DNA from: JAKPAM01 sp047605425
Lineage (GTDB): Bacteria > Pseudomonadota > Gammaproteobacteria > Burkholderiales > Burkholderiaceae_E
Reading direction: 5' to 3'
Assembly: GCA_047605425.1 (NCBI GenBank)
Contig: JASGFT010000106.1
Location: 1-17,655, forward strand
Length of the DNA: 17,655 bases
Shown here piece after piece: positions 7,614-14,931 of the stretch. The notes beneath the pieces were generated by a model. It was not told the origin of the DNA and ran no database searches. It saw only the letters and a list, made by a program, of their open reading frames with translations. Each line of letters starts with the position of its first letter. Position 1 is the stretch's first letter. The position numbers and the translations under genes were made by a program.

Positions 7614-8358
7614 CGACGAGATACGGATTCCGGTCGGCGGCGAGACGGTGGCCGGCATCATCATGACGCCCGGCTCGAACATTCCGGGCGTGCTGTTCGT
7701 GCATGGCTGGGGGGGCGCGCAGAGCTACGATCTGTCGCGCGCCCGGATGATCGCCGGCCTCGGCTGCGTGTGCCTGACGTTCGACCTGCGCGGGCACGGC
7801 GCGACGATGGAGGAACGCCAGCGCGTCACGCGCGAGGACAACCTGCTCGATCTGGTCGCCGCGTACGACCGGCTGACTCGTCATCCGGCCATCGACCGCG
7901 ACGCGATCGCCGTGGTCGCCTGCAGCTACGGCGCATATCTCGCGGCGCTGCTGACGACGATGCGGCCGGTGCGCTGGCTGGCGCTGCAGTCGCCTGCGCT
8001 GTACCGCGACACGCATTGGTCGACGCCGAAGTTCGAGCTCGATCCGAAGGATCTGGCGACCTACCGCCGCACGATGATCTCGCCGGAGCACAACCGCGCG
8101 CTCGGCGCCTGCGAGCGGTTCACCGGCGACGTGCTGCTGGTCGAATCGGAGCACGACGAGATCGTTCCGCACGCAACGATCATGAGCTACCGGGCCGCGT
8201 TCCTGCGTTCGCATTCGCTGACGCATCGGATCATCGACGGTGCCGACCACGGCCTGAGCACCAAGCAGAGCCAGCAGGCCTACGCGGCGATCCTGACCCG
8301 ATGGGCCACCGAGATGATCGTCGGCGCGCGCACCGAGCGCAGCGCGCCGATCGGGTAA
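7600..8358 (+). CDS. Alpha/beta-hydrolase fold protein
   Basis: The 252-residue protein has no signal peptide, so it is cytoplasmic. It shows the fold's oxyanion motif VHGWGG (about 34-39), the strand-turn FDLRGHG (61-67), a nucleophile elbow ACSYGAY with Ser109 (Ala in place of the usual first Gly), the acid Asp186 in ESEHDEIVPH, and the base His217 in GADHGLS. The full Ser-Asp-His triad is therefore present and the enzyme is probably active as an esterase, peptidase or similar; the substrate cannot be told. ATG 7600 lies inside the end of the DUF3182 gene, and the next gene begins nine bases after its stop. A link between the hydrolase and DUF3182 function is inferred from this arrangement only. 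Confidence 0.88.
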   Translation: MATHSDEIRIPVGGETVAGIIMTPGSNIPGVLFVHGWGGAQSYDLSRARMIAGLGCVCLTFDLRGHGATMEERQRVTREDNLLDLVAAYDRLTRHPAIDRDAIAVVACSYGAYLAALLTTMRPVRWLALQSPALYRDTHWSTPKFELDPKDLATYRRTMISPEHNRALGACERFTGDVLLVESEHDEIVPHATIMSYRAAFLRSHSLTHRIIDGADHGLSTKQSQQAYAAILTRWATEMIVGARTERSAPIG

Positions 8359-8367
8359 GCTGCGCGA

Positions 8368-8670
8368 GTGACCGAAGAGAACCAGTTCATCATCGCGCCC
8401 TCGTTCATCGCGCTCTACGTGCCCGCCGGACGGATCAAGCCGACCGCGTCGCGCGACGAGATCGCCGAGCGCTATGGATTCTGCGAGGACTTGGCGAATC
8501 TGCTGACCGAGCAGGCGGCGACCACGCGCTGGGAGCTCGGCATCACCGAACGGGACGTGCTCGAGAGGATCCGGGCCGGACTCGGCGGCGGCGACGCGCC
8601 GGTCTCCGCCGCCGAAGCGGACTGGATCGTCAGGCGGCTGGCCGAATTGCTCGACTGGCCGCCGCTGTGA
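8368..8670 (+). CDS. Small helical protein of unknown function
   Basis: A 100-residue protein beginning at GTG 8368, nine bases after the hydrolase stop codon. It begins with FIIAPSFIALYVPAGRIKPT, continues with EIAERYGFCEDLANLLTEQA and ELGITERDVLERI, and ends WIVRRLAELLDWPPL. Similar small proteins occur in Burkholderiales genomes and are sometimes labelled as ATPase with chaperone activity; no nucleotide-binding motif is visible here, so I do not support that label. It is mostly helical, has no signal peptide and no membrane segment. It is the last gene of the three-gene operon and is followed by a convergent gene 45 bases downstream. No Shine-Dalgarno sequence is evident; coupling to the hydrolase is likely. 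Confidence 0.78.
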   Translation: MTEENQFIIAPSFIALYVPAGRIKPTASRDEIAERYGFCEDLANLLTEQAATTRWELGITERDVLERIRAGLGGGDAPVSAAEADWIVRRLAELLDWPPL

Positions 8671-8715
8671 CGGCGATGCCCGGCGGCGAACGCTGCCGTC
8701 GCGCGCGAGGCGCGA

Positions 8716-9210
8716 TCAGCGCGCGGCGGCGTCGTCGACGATGTAGCGCAGCGTGCGCAGCGGCTGTCCGCCCACCGAGCTGATCAGATGCCTGACCTGC
8801 CGGCCGATGCGCAGGCAGTCGCCGGAACTGACCTCGACGACCAGCCCCGAGCGCGCGTCGGACTCGCCCGGAAACAGGAACACGCCTTCGCCGTCGAGCA
8901 CGATGTGCAGCTCATCGGACACGGAGGTCGTCACGCCCGGCACGATCGCCTCGCTGTTGTTGCCCGGCGCGTACAGATCGCGCTGGCGCGAACGATGGAT
9001 GCCGCGAAAACGCGTCAGCAGCTCGTCGACGGCGGTCGCGATGCGTTCACGTTCGGTCGGGGTGGGGTCGGGACGGGCCATCAGCGCGCTGATGTCCGAA
9101 GGCAGATTCAGGGGAACGGACTGGACACTGACGCGCAATCGCGCGAGCAGCCGGGAGACGAAAGCGTCGACAGGTAATCGCACGCCATCGGCCAACTTCA
9201 ACGATGCCAT
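8716..9210 (-). CDS. Acireductone-dioxygenase-like cupin lacking two metal ligands
   Basis: The 164-residue protein has a C-terminal cupin region (about 85-160) that I align by eye to acireductone dioxygenase: the family's HxHxxxE segment corresponds to TTSVSDELHIVLDGEGVF. There both histidines are replaced (Thr94, Ser96) while Glu100 remains. A later RHL (His141) matches the fourth ligand and LRTLRYI matches the closing strand. The N-terminal 75 residues are helical and unassigned. With half the metal site gone, the canonical methionine-salvage reaction is unlikely; a sensor, binding or different enzymatic role is possible. ATG 9208-9210 is chosen because AGGAGG lies five bases upstream; a longer frame to 9306 has no such site. 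It converges with the operon to its left. Confidence 0.72.
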   Translation of the reverse strand: MASLKLADGVRLPVDAFVSRLLARLRVSVQSVPLNLPSDISALMARPDPTPTERERIATAVDELLTRFRGIHRSRQRDLYAPGNNSEAIVPGVTTSVSDELHIVLDGEGVFLFPGESDARSGLVVEVSSGDCLRIGRQVRHLISSVGGQPLRTLRYIVDDAAAR

Positions 9211-9243
9211 GAACCCTCCTGTGGCACTGTGAATGGCTACAAC

Positions 9244-9271
9244 ATTAACGCCGTTCGAGTCCCCTCGCCAA
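9244..9271 (-). promoter_or_regulatory. Putative sigma-70 promoter of the cupin gene
   Basis: On the minus strand TTGGCG (9266-9271) and GTTAAT (9244-9249) are separated by 16 bases; each has four of six consensus bases. A start near 9237 would leave a 27-base leader with the AGGAGG site. The match is moderate. Confidence 0.4.
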
Positions 9272-9369
9272 GGATAATGGGTTGAAGTGTCTGGTCGCCG
9301 GCACATCGCGACGGTCCGGCGGTCGCGGCGGCGGTCGATCGGCGATCGCCACCGCGCTCGCGCGCCGCG

Positions 9370-10395
9370 TCATTCGATCTCGATCTTCTCGCGACGGATC
9401 ACCTCGCCCCACATCGCCGTCTCGCTCTTGATGCGCGCGGCGAACTCGGCCGGCGGCATCAACTCGACCGTCCCCTGCAGGCCGAGCTGGCGCATCGCGT
9501 TGCCATCGTCGCGCACCGGCTTCATCGCGTCGTACAGCACCTGCACGATCGCCGGCGGCGTCTGCGCCGGCATCAACGCGCCGAGCCAGAACGGCACGTC
9601 GAAACCCGCGAACCCCGACTCGATCATCGTCGGCACGTCCGGCAGTTCGGGCAGCCGCCGCGGAATCGTCACGGCCAGCGCCCGCAGCCTGCCGCTCTTG
9701 ACGTGCGCGATCGTCGGCGGCGTATCGAGCATCACGTCGATCTCGCCGCCGAGCAGGCCGGTCTGCGCGGCCGCGCCGCCCTTGTACGGCACGTGCGCGG
9801 TACGGATGCCGGCCCGGTTGTTGATCAGCTCGAAACCCAGTTGCGCGAGATTGCCGACGCCGCCCGACCCGTAGGTGACCTCGCCGGGATGGGCCTTGGC
9901 CAGCGCGATCAGGTCGGCCATCGTCCGCACGTTGGCGGTACGCTCCTTGGCGGGATTGACGACGATGATGAACGGCGCCGACACCACCATCGTCAGCGGC
10001 ACGAAGTCGCGCTCGGGCAGGTACGCGATCTTCTTGTAGACCTGATGATTGACGGTGATCGCGCTGGAGTTCGTCATCAGCATCGTGTAGCCGTCGCCGG
10101 GCGCGCGCGCCACTTCGCTGGCGCCCAGCATGCCGTTGGCGCCCGGCCGGTTCTCGACGATGGCCGGTTGGCCCAGCTTCTGCCGCAACTGCTCGGCCAT
10201 CACGCGCGCCACCGCGTCGGTCGCGCTGCCCGCCGGAAAGCCGACGACGATGCGGATCGGCTTGGACGGCCAACCGGCGGGAAGGCCCGAAGCGGCCGAT
10301 TGCGCACGCGCGGCCGGGACGGCGGCGGCCAACAACGGCGCGGACATCAGCGTGCGGACGGTTGCACGACGCGAGACGACGAAACGAGAGTTCAC
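9370..10395 (-). CDS. Bug-family tripartite tricarboxylate transporter substrate-binding protein
   Basis: This is a periplasmic receptor of the Bug/TctC family, typically greatly expanded in Burkholderiales, which captures carboxylates or other small acids for TctAB-type transporters. The 341-residue protein has a signal peptide with SRRATVRTL (twin Arg, possible Tat export) and a likely cleavage after ARA before Gln. Family hallmarks are WPSKPIRIVVGFPAGSATD, VENRPGANGMLGA, TYGSGGVGNLAQLGFEL, HVPYKGGAAAQTGLLGGEID and LRALAVT. GTG 10395 is chosen because GGAGGAG lies four bases upstream; it gives a full signal peptide, unlike the downstream ATG. No TctA/TctB genes are next to it, so it is probably an orphan receptor. 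The ligand cannot be predicted. Divergent genes lie upstream. Confidence 0.93.
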   Translation of the reverse strand: MNSRFVVSRRATVRTLMSAPLLAAAVPAARAQSAASGLPAGWPSKPIRIVVGFPAGSATDAVARVMAEQLRQKLGQPAIVENRPGANGMLGASEVARAPGDGYTMLMTNSSAITVNHQVYKKIAYLPERDFVPLTMVVSAPFIIVVNPAKERTANVRTMADLIALAKAHPGEVTYGSGGVGNLAQLGFELINNRAGIRTAHVPYKGGAAAQTGLLGGEIDVMLDTPPTIAHVKSGRLRALAVTIPRRLPELPDVPTMIESGFAGFDVPFWLGALMPAQTPPAIVQVLYDAMKPVRDDGNAMRQLGLQGTVELMPPAEFAARIKSETAMWGEVIRREKIEIE

Positions 10396-10503
10396 GATCT
10401 CCTCCAACTGGGTGCCGGGCGCGATGCCCTGGCCGCATGCTAACGCAGGCGCCCGACCGGCAGACCGGCCCACCCGTTGCCGCGATCCGGTTGCTGGAAT
10501 AAT
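10396..10503. other. Intergenic stretch upstream of the Bug receptor gene
   Basis: Short region between the GTG start of the Bug gene (with GGAGGAG just upstream on the minus strand) and the CBS-domain remnant on the plus strand. No promoter pair that stands out was found, and no further CBS-like codons can be read here in any plus-strand frame. Confidence 0.3.
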
Positions 10504-10617
10504 GGCGGGCCGATCATCGACGACGACCGTCGGCTGGTCGGCCTGATCACCCGGACCGGCCTCGTGCGCGCGCCGTACGCGGCGCTCGGGGCGCCGGATC
10601 GAAACGGAAACGCCTGA
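10504..10617 (+). pseudogene. Remnant of a CBS-domain protein (C-terminal end only)
   Basis: Read in the frame starting GGC at 10504, the plus strand encodes GGPIIDDDRRLVGLITRTGL, then VRAPYAALGAP, and a TGA at 10615-10617. This resembles the last strand-helix unit of a CBS domain (typically VVDDDRRLVGLITRTDLVRAL), as found at the C-terminus of HPP-family and other regulatory proteins. Upstream of 10504 the similarity stops and no start codon in this frame gives a complete domain. Two usual residues (Asp in TDL, Leu in RAL) are changed. I infer that a deletion removed the rest of the gene. The fragment is about 38 codons and probably not expressed. Confidence 0.55.
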
Positions 10618-10629
10618 TACCCGCCTGCG

Positions 10630-11376
10630 ATGACCGCCACCACCGAACCGACATTCACCGATGAAGACCGCGCGGCGCTCGCGCCCACCGGCACGCTGCG
10701 CGCGATGATCAACCTGGGTAACCCGCTGCTGGCGCGGCAGACGGCCGGCGAAGCGCTGCCGCACGGCGTGTCGGTCGACCTGGCCCGCGCGCTGGCGGAT
10801 CGGCTGCGCGTGCCGCTGGCCTTGAGCGTCGTCGACGGCGCCGCCAAGTCGGTCGCCGCGGTCGCGGCCGGCGACGCCGACGTCGGCTTCTTCGCGGTCG
10901 ACCCGGGCCGCGCGCAAGGCGTGCGGTTCACCGCGCCGTACGTGCTGATCGAAGGCGCGTACCTGGTACGCGAGGACTCTCCGCTACGCGACAACGCCGA
11001 GGTCGACGCGCCCGGCCATCGCGTCGCGGTCGGCGCCGGCAGCGCCTACGACCTGTTCCTGAGCCGGCACCTGACGCGCGCCGAGATCGTCCGCGCGCCG
11101 ACCTCGGCCGACGTCGTGCCGCGCTTCCTGGCCGACGGCCTGGACGTGGCGGCCGGCGTTCGCCAGCCCTTGGAGGCCGAGGCCGAGCGCGTCGGCGGCC
11201 TGCGGCTGCTGCCGGGCCGATTCATGGTCATCGAGCAGGCGATGGGGCTGCCGGCCGCGCGCGGCGTGCGGGCCGCGGCGGCGCTCGACGCGTTCATCGC
11301 GTCGGCCAAGGCCGGGCGCTTCGTCGAGGAGGCGCTGCGGCGGCATGGGATCGATGGGGCGAGGGTCGCGCGTTGA
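10630..11376 (+). CDS. Family 3 solute-binding-domain protein without signal peptide
   Basis: The 248-residue protein is a complete amino-acid-type (SBP_bac_3) binding domain: LRAMINLGNPLL, GVSVDLARALADRLRVPLAL, AAGDADVGFFAVDPGRA, VRFTAPYVLIEGAYLV, VAVGAGSAYDLFLSR and a second-lobe tail ending FIASAKAGRFVEEALRRHG. Ordinary members start with an export signal; here the domain begins about 20 residues after ATG 10630 and those residues are polar, with no hydrophobic core. No in-frame upstream start adds a signal peptide. The protein is therefore probably cytoplasmic, acting as a sensor or buffer rather than as a transport receptor. It starts 12 bases after the CBS remnant, with a poor ribosome-binding site, and no transporter permease is adjacent. 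Confidence 0.85.
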   Translation: MTATTEPTFTDEDRAALAPTGTLRAMINLGNPLLARQTAGEALPHGVSVDLARALADRLRVPLALSVVDGAAKSVAAVAAGDADVGFFAVDPGRAQGVRFTAPYVLIEGAYLVREDSPLRDNAEVDAPGHRVAVGAGSAYDLFLSRHLTRAEIVRAPTSADVVPRFLADGLDVAAGVRQPLEAEAERVGGLRLLPGRFMVIEQAMGLPAARGVRAAAALDAFIASAKAGRFVEEALRRHGIDGARVAR

Positions 11377-11475
11377 CGATCGATGCCCTGCGTCGTCGGC
11401 ATTGACGACCAGCGGTGAGCGCCCTGCCGGCGGCCGGGTCGGGGTCACCGCATTCTCAAAGGAAGGCTCCGTTCG

Positions 11476-12720
11476 ATGACCGTCGACGCGCTGGCGCTGC
11501 TCGACGCCGCCACCCGCGGCGGGGCGATCGTGCTGTTGGGCCTGCTGGCGATCGCCACATGGCGGCAACGGCGCCGATCGGGAGGCGCGGCGATTCCGCT
11601 CGCCGTGGCGTTGGCGCTGGGCCTGATCGTTCAGATCGTCATCGGCACGCCGCTGCTCGATCGACGCTTGCCGCTTCGATGGCTGGCGGCGCCCGTGGGC
11701 ATCGCCGTGGCCAACTCGGTGCTGTTCTGGCTGTTCGCGCGAGCCGTCTTCGACGACGACTTCAAGCCGAGGCGGCGGCATCTGGCGATCTGGGCGGCGG
11801 TGTTCGCGATCTCGGCCGGCTCGCTGCTGGCCCGGACGACCGACGCGCTTCCCCGTGAAACGAGCGACGCGTTGACGATCGCCAGGAATCTGGCGCCGCT
11901 GCTGTTCGCGGTGCTGGCGATCGCGGCGACGGTCCACCACTGGCGCGTCGACGTCGTCGAAAGCCGCCGCCGGCTGCGCGGATTCGTCATCGCCTGCGGC
12001 GCATTGAACGCGACGACGATGGTCGCCGCGCGAGGGACCGCGCCGGCCGACTGCGTCGGCACGTTCGTCGCATGGTGGGACGTCGCGACGCTGCTGCTGA
12101 TCGTCGTCGTCATCACCTGGCAAGCGCTGCGCGCCGATGATGCGCCGCTGCTGCTGCGCGGCGGGCGATTCGCGGCCAGCCCGGCCCCCGCTTTCCTCGT
12201 CGACGATGTCTACGCGCCGCCGGATCGACCGCTTCCGCACTCGCCGCCGCCATCGAATGGCGCGGCCCCGGCGCGCCCCATCGACGCGGCATCCGGCAAC
12301 GGCGAGGGGGCGATCGCGCCCCCGACGACGAAACTCCCGACAACCGAACCCGCGTCGATCGATGCGGCCGACGTGGACCTGGCCCATCGATTGCGACAGG
12401 CGATGACGATCGAACGCGCCCATGCGGACGAGACCCTGTCCATCGCCAGCCTGGCCGCCCGGCTGGACGTGCCCGAGTACCGGCTGCGGCGGGTCATCAA
12501 CCGCCAGCTCGGCCACCGCAACTTCACGACCTTCGTCAACGGCCATCGGCTCGCCGACGCACGCGCCGCGCTGGCGGACCCGGCGCGGCGCGAGTTGCCG
12601 ATCCTGACGGTGGCGCTCGACGCCGGCTTCGCGTCGATCGGCCCGTTCAACCGGGCGTTCAAGGCCGACACGGGGCTGACGCCGAGCGCCTATCGCCGGC
12701 AGGCACTGGCCGATTCCTGA
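11476..12720 (+). CDS. Membrane-anchored AraC-family transcriptional regulator
   Basis: The 414-residue protein has about six hydrophobic helices in its first 220 residues (for example GGAIVLLGLLAIATW, AVALALGLIVQIVIG and VATLLLIVVVITW). A Pro/Ala-rich linker of about 70 residues follows, then a C-terminal AraC-type DNA-binding domain (about 318-412). The two helix-turn-helix units are visible as SIASLAARLDVPEYRLRRVI and TVALDAGFASIGPFNRAFK, followed by the family-typical TGLTPSAYRR. AraC members with a multi-span N-terminus sense signals in the membrane. ATG 11476 follows AAAGGAAGG at a slightly long spacing. The exported hydrolase gene begins 76 bases after it, so that gene is a plausible target; this is inference from position. 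Confidence 0.9.
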   Translation: MTVDALALLDAATRGGAIVLLGLLAIATWRQRRRSGGAAIPLAVALALGLIVQIVIGTPLLDRRLPLRWLAAPVGIAVANSVLFWLFARAVFDDDFKPRRRHLAIWAAVFAISAGSLLARTTDALPRETSDALTIARNLAPLLFAVLAIAATVHHWRVDVVESRRRLRGFVIACGALNATTMVAARGTAPADCVGTFVAWWDVATLLLIVVVITWQALRADDAPLLLRGGRFAASPAPAFLVDDVYAPPDRPLPHSPPPSNGAAPARPIDAASGNGEGAIAPPTTKLPTTEPASIDAADVDLAHRLRQAMTIERAHADETLSIASLAARLDVPEYRLRRVINRQLGHRNFTTFVNGHRLADARAALADPARRELPILTVALDAGFASIGPFNRAFKADTGLTPSAYRRQALADS

Positions 12721-12721
12721 A

Positions 12722-12753
12722 ATCGGCGAGACACCGTCGAACCGCTCGCCGAT
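12722..12753. repeat. Inverted repeat between AraC regulator and hydrolase genes
   Basis: ATCGGCGAG at 12722-12730 and CTCGCCGAT at 12745-12753 are perfect nine-base inverted repeats separated by 14 bases, starting two bases after the regulator's stop codon. No T run follows, so it is not a standard terminator. It could be an operator for the hydrolase promoter, or a hairpin that attenuates read-through. Confidence 0.55.
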
Positions 12754-12796
12754 CTTGACGAGACGGCGGGCTGCGCCGTGCCTTGGCGAGGAAACG

Positions 12797-13879
12797 ATGA
12801 ACAGGAACCCACGATGCCGGCGGCTGTTGCTGGCCATGCTGACGATAGCCACGGTGCTGATGGCGGCGCCGGTGCCGGGCACGGCCGGCGAAGGCCCCGA
12901 CCCGGCCGTGCCCGCGGAGAATCCGCCTGCCGCCAACCCGGATGCCTTCGCATCGCCGCGATCCTCGGTCCACATGCTCGAGCTGCCGGACCCGCGCGGC
13001 AGCGGCGAACCGATCCTCGCGTTCGTCGGCGCCGACGCGCCGGCAGACCCCGCCGCCAGCCGGCGCCTCGTCGTCGTCTCGCACGGCTCCGGCGGCGGAC
13101 CCGCCGTCCACCGCGACCTGATCGAAGCGCTGGTCGCGGCCGGCTACGTCGTCGTGGTGCCGGCGCACGTCGGCGACAACCATCGCGGGCAGCGCTTGCG
13201 CGGCCCCGATAGCTGGAAGCAGCGGCCGGCCGAGATCTCGGCGGCGATCGATTCCGTGGCCGCCGATCAGCGCCTCGGCGCGCGGGTCGCGACCGATCGC
13301 GTCGGCGTCTACGGGATGTCGGCGGGCGGGCACGCGGCGCTGAGCGTCGCCGGCGGCGTCTGGTCTCCGATGGCATTCCGGCGGCACTGCGACGCGCACC
13401 TGGCCGACGACTTCCAGACCTGCGTCGGCCTGACGACGAGCCTGACCGGCGGTCCGTCCGACGGCATCAAGCAATGGATCGCGCGCACGATCATCGACGC
13501 GAAATTCGATGACGACACGCCCCAGGCATACGAAGACCGCCGGATCGCGGCGATCGTCGCGGCCGTACCGGTCGCCGCCGATTTCGACATCGCGACGCTG
13601 ACCCGGCCACGCGTCCCGCTCGGTCTGTTGACGGCCGCGCGCGATGCGTGGCTCGTACCCCGCTTCCATGCCGACCGCGTGCTGGCGGCCTGCCTGCCGC
13701 GCTGCGAGCACCTGGCCGACCTGCCGACAGGCGGGCACGGCGCTTATCTATCGCCGCTGCCCAACGGGATGTCCGGGCTAGCCGAGCGTCTGCTCGGCGA
13801 CCCGCCGGGCTTCGATCGCGGCGTGCTGCCCGCGATCGACCGGAAAATCGTGGCGTTCTTCGATCGCCACCTGGATTAG
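12797..13879 (+). CDS. Exported alpha/beta hydrolase (dienelactone-hydrolase/PAF-acetylhydrolase-like)
   Basis: The 360-residue protein begins with a Sec-type signal peptide (MNRNPRCRRLLLAMLTIATV and on to about residue 30, VPGTAGEG). The mature part is an alpha/beta hydrolase: oxyanion motif SHGSGGG (95-101), nucleophile elbow YGMSAGGHA with Ser175, acid Asp283 in AARDAWLVP and base His314 in TGGHGAYLS. The overall layout resembles dienelactone-hydrolase and platelet-activating-factor acetylhydrolase-type enzymes; it may cleave esters in the periplasm, substrate unknown. ATG 12797 is preferred to the earlier ATG at 12755 because GCGAGGAAAC precedes it and the signal peptide then starts correctly. 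The upstream membrane-bound AraC regulator probably controls it. It converges with the next gene, 12 bases away. Confidence 0.88.
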   Translation: MNRNPRCRRLLLAMLTIATVLMAAPVPGTAGEGPDPAVPAENPPAANPDAFASPRSSVHMLELPDPRGSGEPILAFVGADAPADPAASRRLVVVSHGSGGGPAVHRDLIEALVAAGYVVVVPAHVGDNHRGQRLRGPDSWKQRPAEISAAIDSVAADQRLGARVATDRVGVYGMSAGGHAALSVAGGVWSPMAFRRHCDAHLADDFQTCVGLTTSLTGGPSDGIKQWIARTIIDAKFDDDTPQAYEDRRIAAIVAAVPVAADFDIATLTRPRVPLGLLTAARDAWLVPRFHADRVLAACLPRCEHLADLPTGGHGAYLSPLPNGMSGLAERLLGDPPGFDRGVLPAIDRKIVAFFDRHLD

Positions 13880-13891
13880 GGTCTGTTCACG

Positions 13892-14821
13892 CTAGGCCAG
13901 GCGATAGACGCCCTCGTCGTCGACCACCACCCGCTGCCGTTCGATCAATTCCGCCAGGTGTTGCGTGATCGACCGCGTCTCGGCGCCGATGACCCACGGA
14001 CTCTCGTGCCCCGGCGGATACAGCAGCCGGCAGTCGACGAGCTGCGCGACCGTCTTCGGCGATTCGGCCAGCAGGTCGAGCAGCCGCTGCTCGCGCGCGT
14101 CGATCTTGGCGGCGAACGCGGCCAGGTCGTTCAGGAAGCGCTCGCGGTCGGTATAGACGCCGCGATGATGCGAGGTGACCCAGATGCGCGCGGGGATCTG
14201 CGGCAGCTTGGCCAGCGTGCGCCGGAAATCGGCCAGGTTCGACGTGACGTCGCCGTAGTAGGGGCCGAAGCTGCTCAGGTCGATGTCGCCGATGAAGGCG
14301 ACGCCCTCGGGTTCGACGACCAGCACCGTATGGCCGAGCGTATGGCCGGGCATGTGGTAAGCGCGCACGCGGCTGCCGCCCAGGTCCCATTCGGCGCCGT
14401 CGTCATAAGCGACCGCGTCCGGGCGCGGCGCGTAGAAGAACTCGCGCTGCAGGCGCACGAAAGTCTCGTCGCGCTCGTGCTGCGGCGTGCCGAACGCATC
14501 GGCCATGCCCTGCCAGCTCTGCGCGGCGGGCAGGTCCTCGCGATGCACGTGCACGGCCGCGTGCGGCAGCCGGTGCAGGCCCGCCATGTGGTCCTCGTGC
14601 ACGTGGCCCATGACGACGAGCCGGGCCGCGTCGAACTCGGGACCGATATGGTTGGCGACCAGCGGCGTGTCGAACGCGGTCAGCGTGTCGGTGCCGCGCA
14701 CCATCACCTGGTTGCCGTCCGGATACTTGCCGTTCTTGTCGCCGAAATAGACCGATACGCGACCGAAGTCGACACGCTGGATCGTGGGGCCTGCCTCGCG
14801 GGCGGGGGTGCTGACGTTCAT
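13892..14821 (-). CDS. Metallo-beta-lactamase-fold hydrolase
   Basis: The 309-residue protein carries the complete metal-binding set of the fold: HVHEDH (His73, His75, Asp77, His78), His160 in MPGHTLGHT, Asp179 in IGDIDLSS and His218 in VTSHHRG. This is the glyoxalase II-like arrangement with a dinuclear zinc site. The C-terminal 80 residues (from about 230) resemble the winged-helix tail seen in many such hydrolases, AREQRLLDLLAESPKTVAQL onward. It is probably a cytoplasmic thioesterase, lactonase or related enzyme; the substrate is unknown. ATG 14821 is chosen as giving the domain with a short lead; an ATG 12 codons earlier (14857) is also possible and neither has a strong ribosome-binding site. 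A promoter candidate lies at 14904-14931. Confidence 0.88.
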   Translation of the reverse strand: MNVSTPAREAGPTIQRVDFGRVSVYFGDKNGKYPDGNQVMVRGTDTLTAFDTPLVANHIGPEFDAARLVVMGHVHEDHMAGLHRLPHAAVHVHREDLPAAQSWQGMADAFGTPQHERDETFVRLQREFFYAPRPDAVAYDDGAEWDLGGSRVRAYHMPGHTLGHTVLVVEPEGVAFIGDIDLSSFGPYYGDVTSNLADFRRTLAKLPQIPARIWVTSHHRGVYTDRERFLNDLAAFAAKIDAREQRLLDLLAESPKTVAQLVDCRLLYPPGHESPWVIGAETRSITQHLAELIERQRVVVDDEGVYRLA

Positions 14822-14903
14822 GGCCTTGCCGGATATCTCGTTGCGTTGTGCCGACATCGTACGACAACCGGGAAGCCCGGCGTTCGGCTTCTTTGGACTC
14901 CGG

Positions 14904-14931
14904 ATTATCGATTCTTGCCAATTCGCGCCAA
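14904..14931 (-). promoter_or_regulatory. Putative sigma-70 promoter of the metallo-beta-lactamase-fold gene
   Basis: On the minus strand TTGGCG (14926-14931) and GATAAT (14904-14909, five of six) are separated by 16 bases. A start near 14897 would give a leader of 40 or 76 bases depending on the start codon used. A small hairpin (CCGGG-AAG-CCCGG, 14868-14880) lies within the leader. Confidence 0.5.

Noticed and set aside
9252..9271. GTTCGAGTCCCCTCGCCA, resembling the 3' end of a tRNA (possible attachment site)
   Set aside because: The T-stem cannot pair and no other tRNA arm or repeat copy was found in the window.
10984..12975. 663-codon minus-strand frame
   Set aside because: Arg/Gln/Asp-rich shadow of the AraC regulator and the binding-protein gene.
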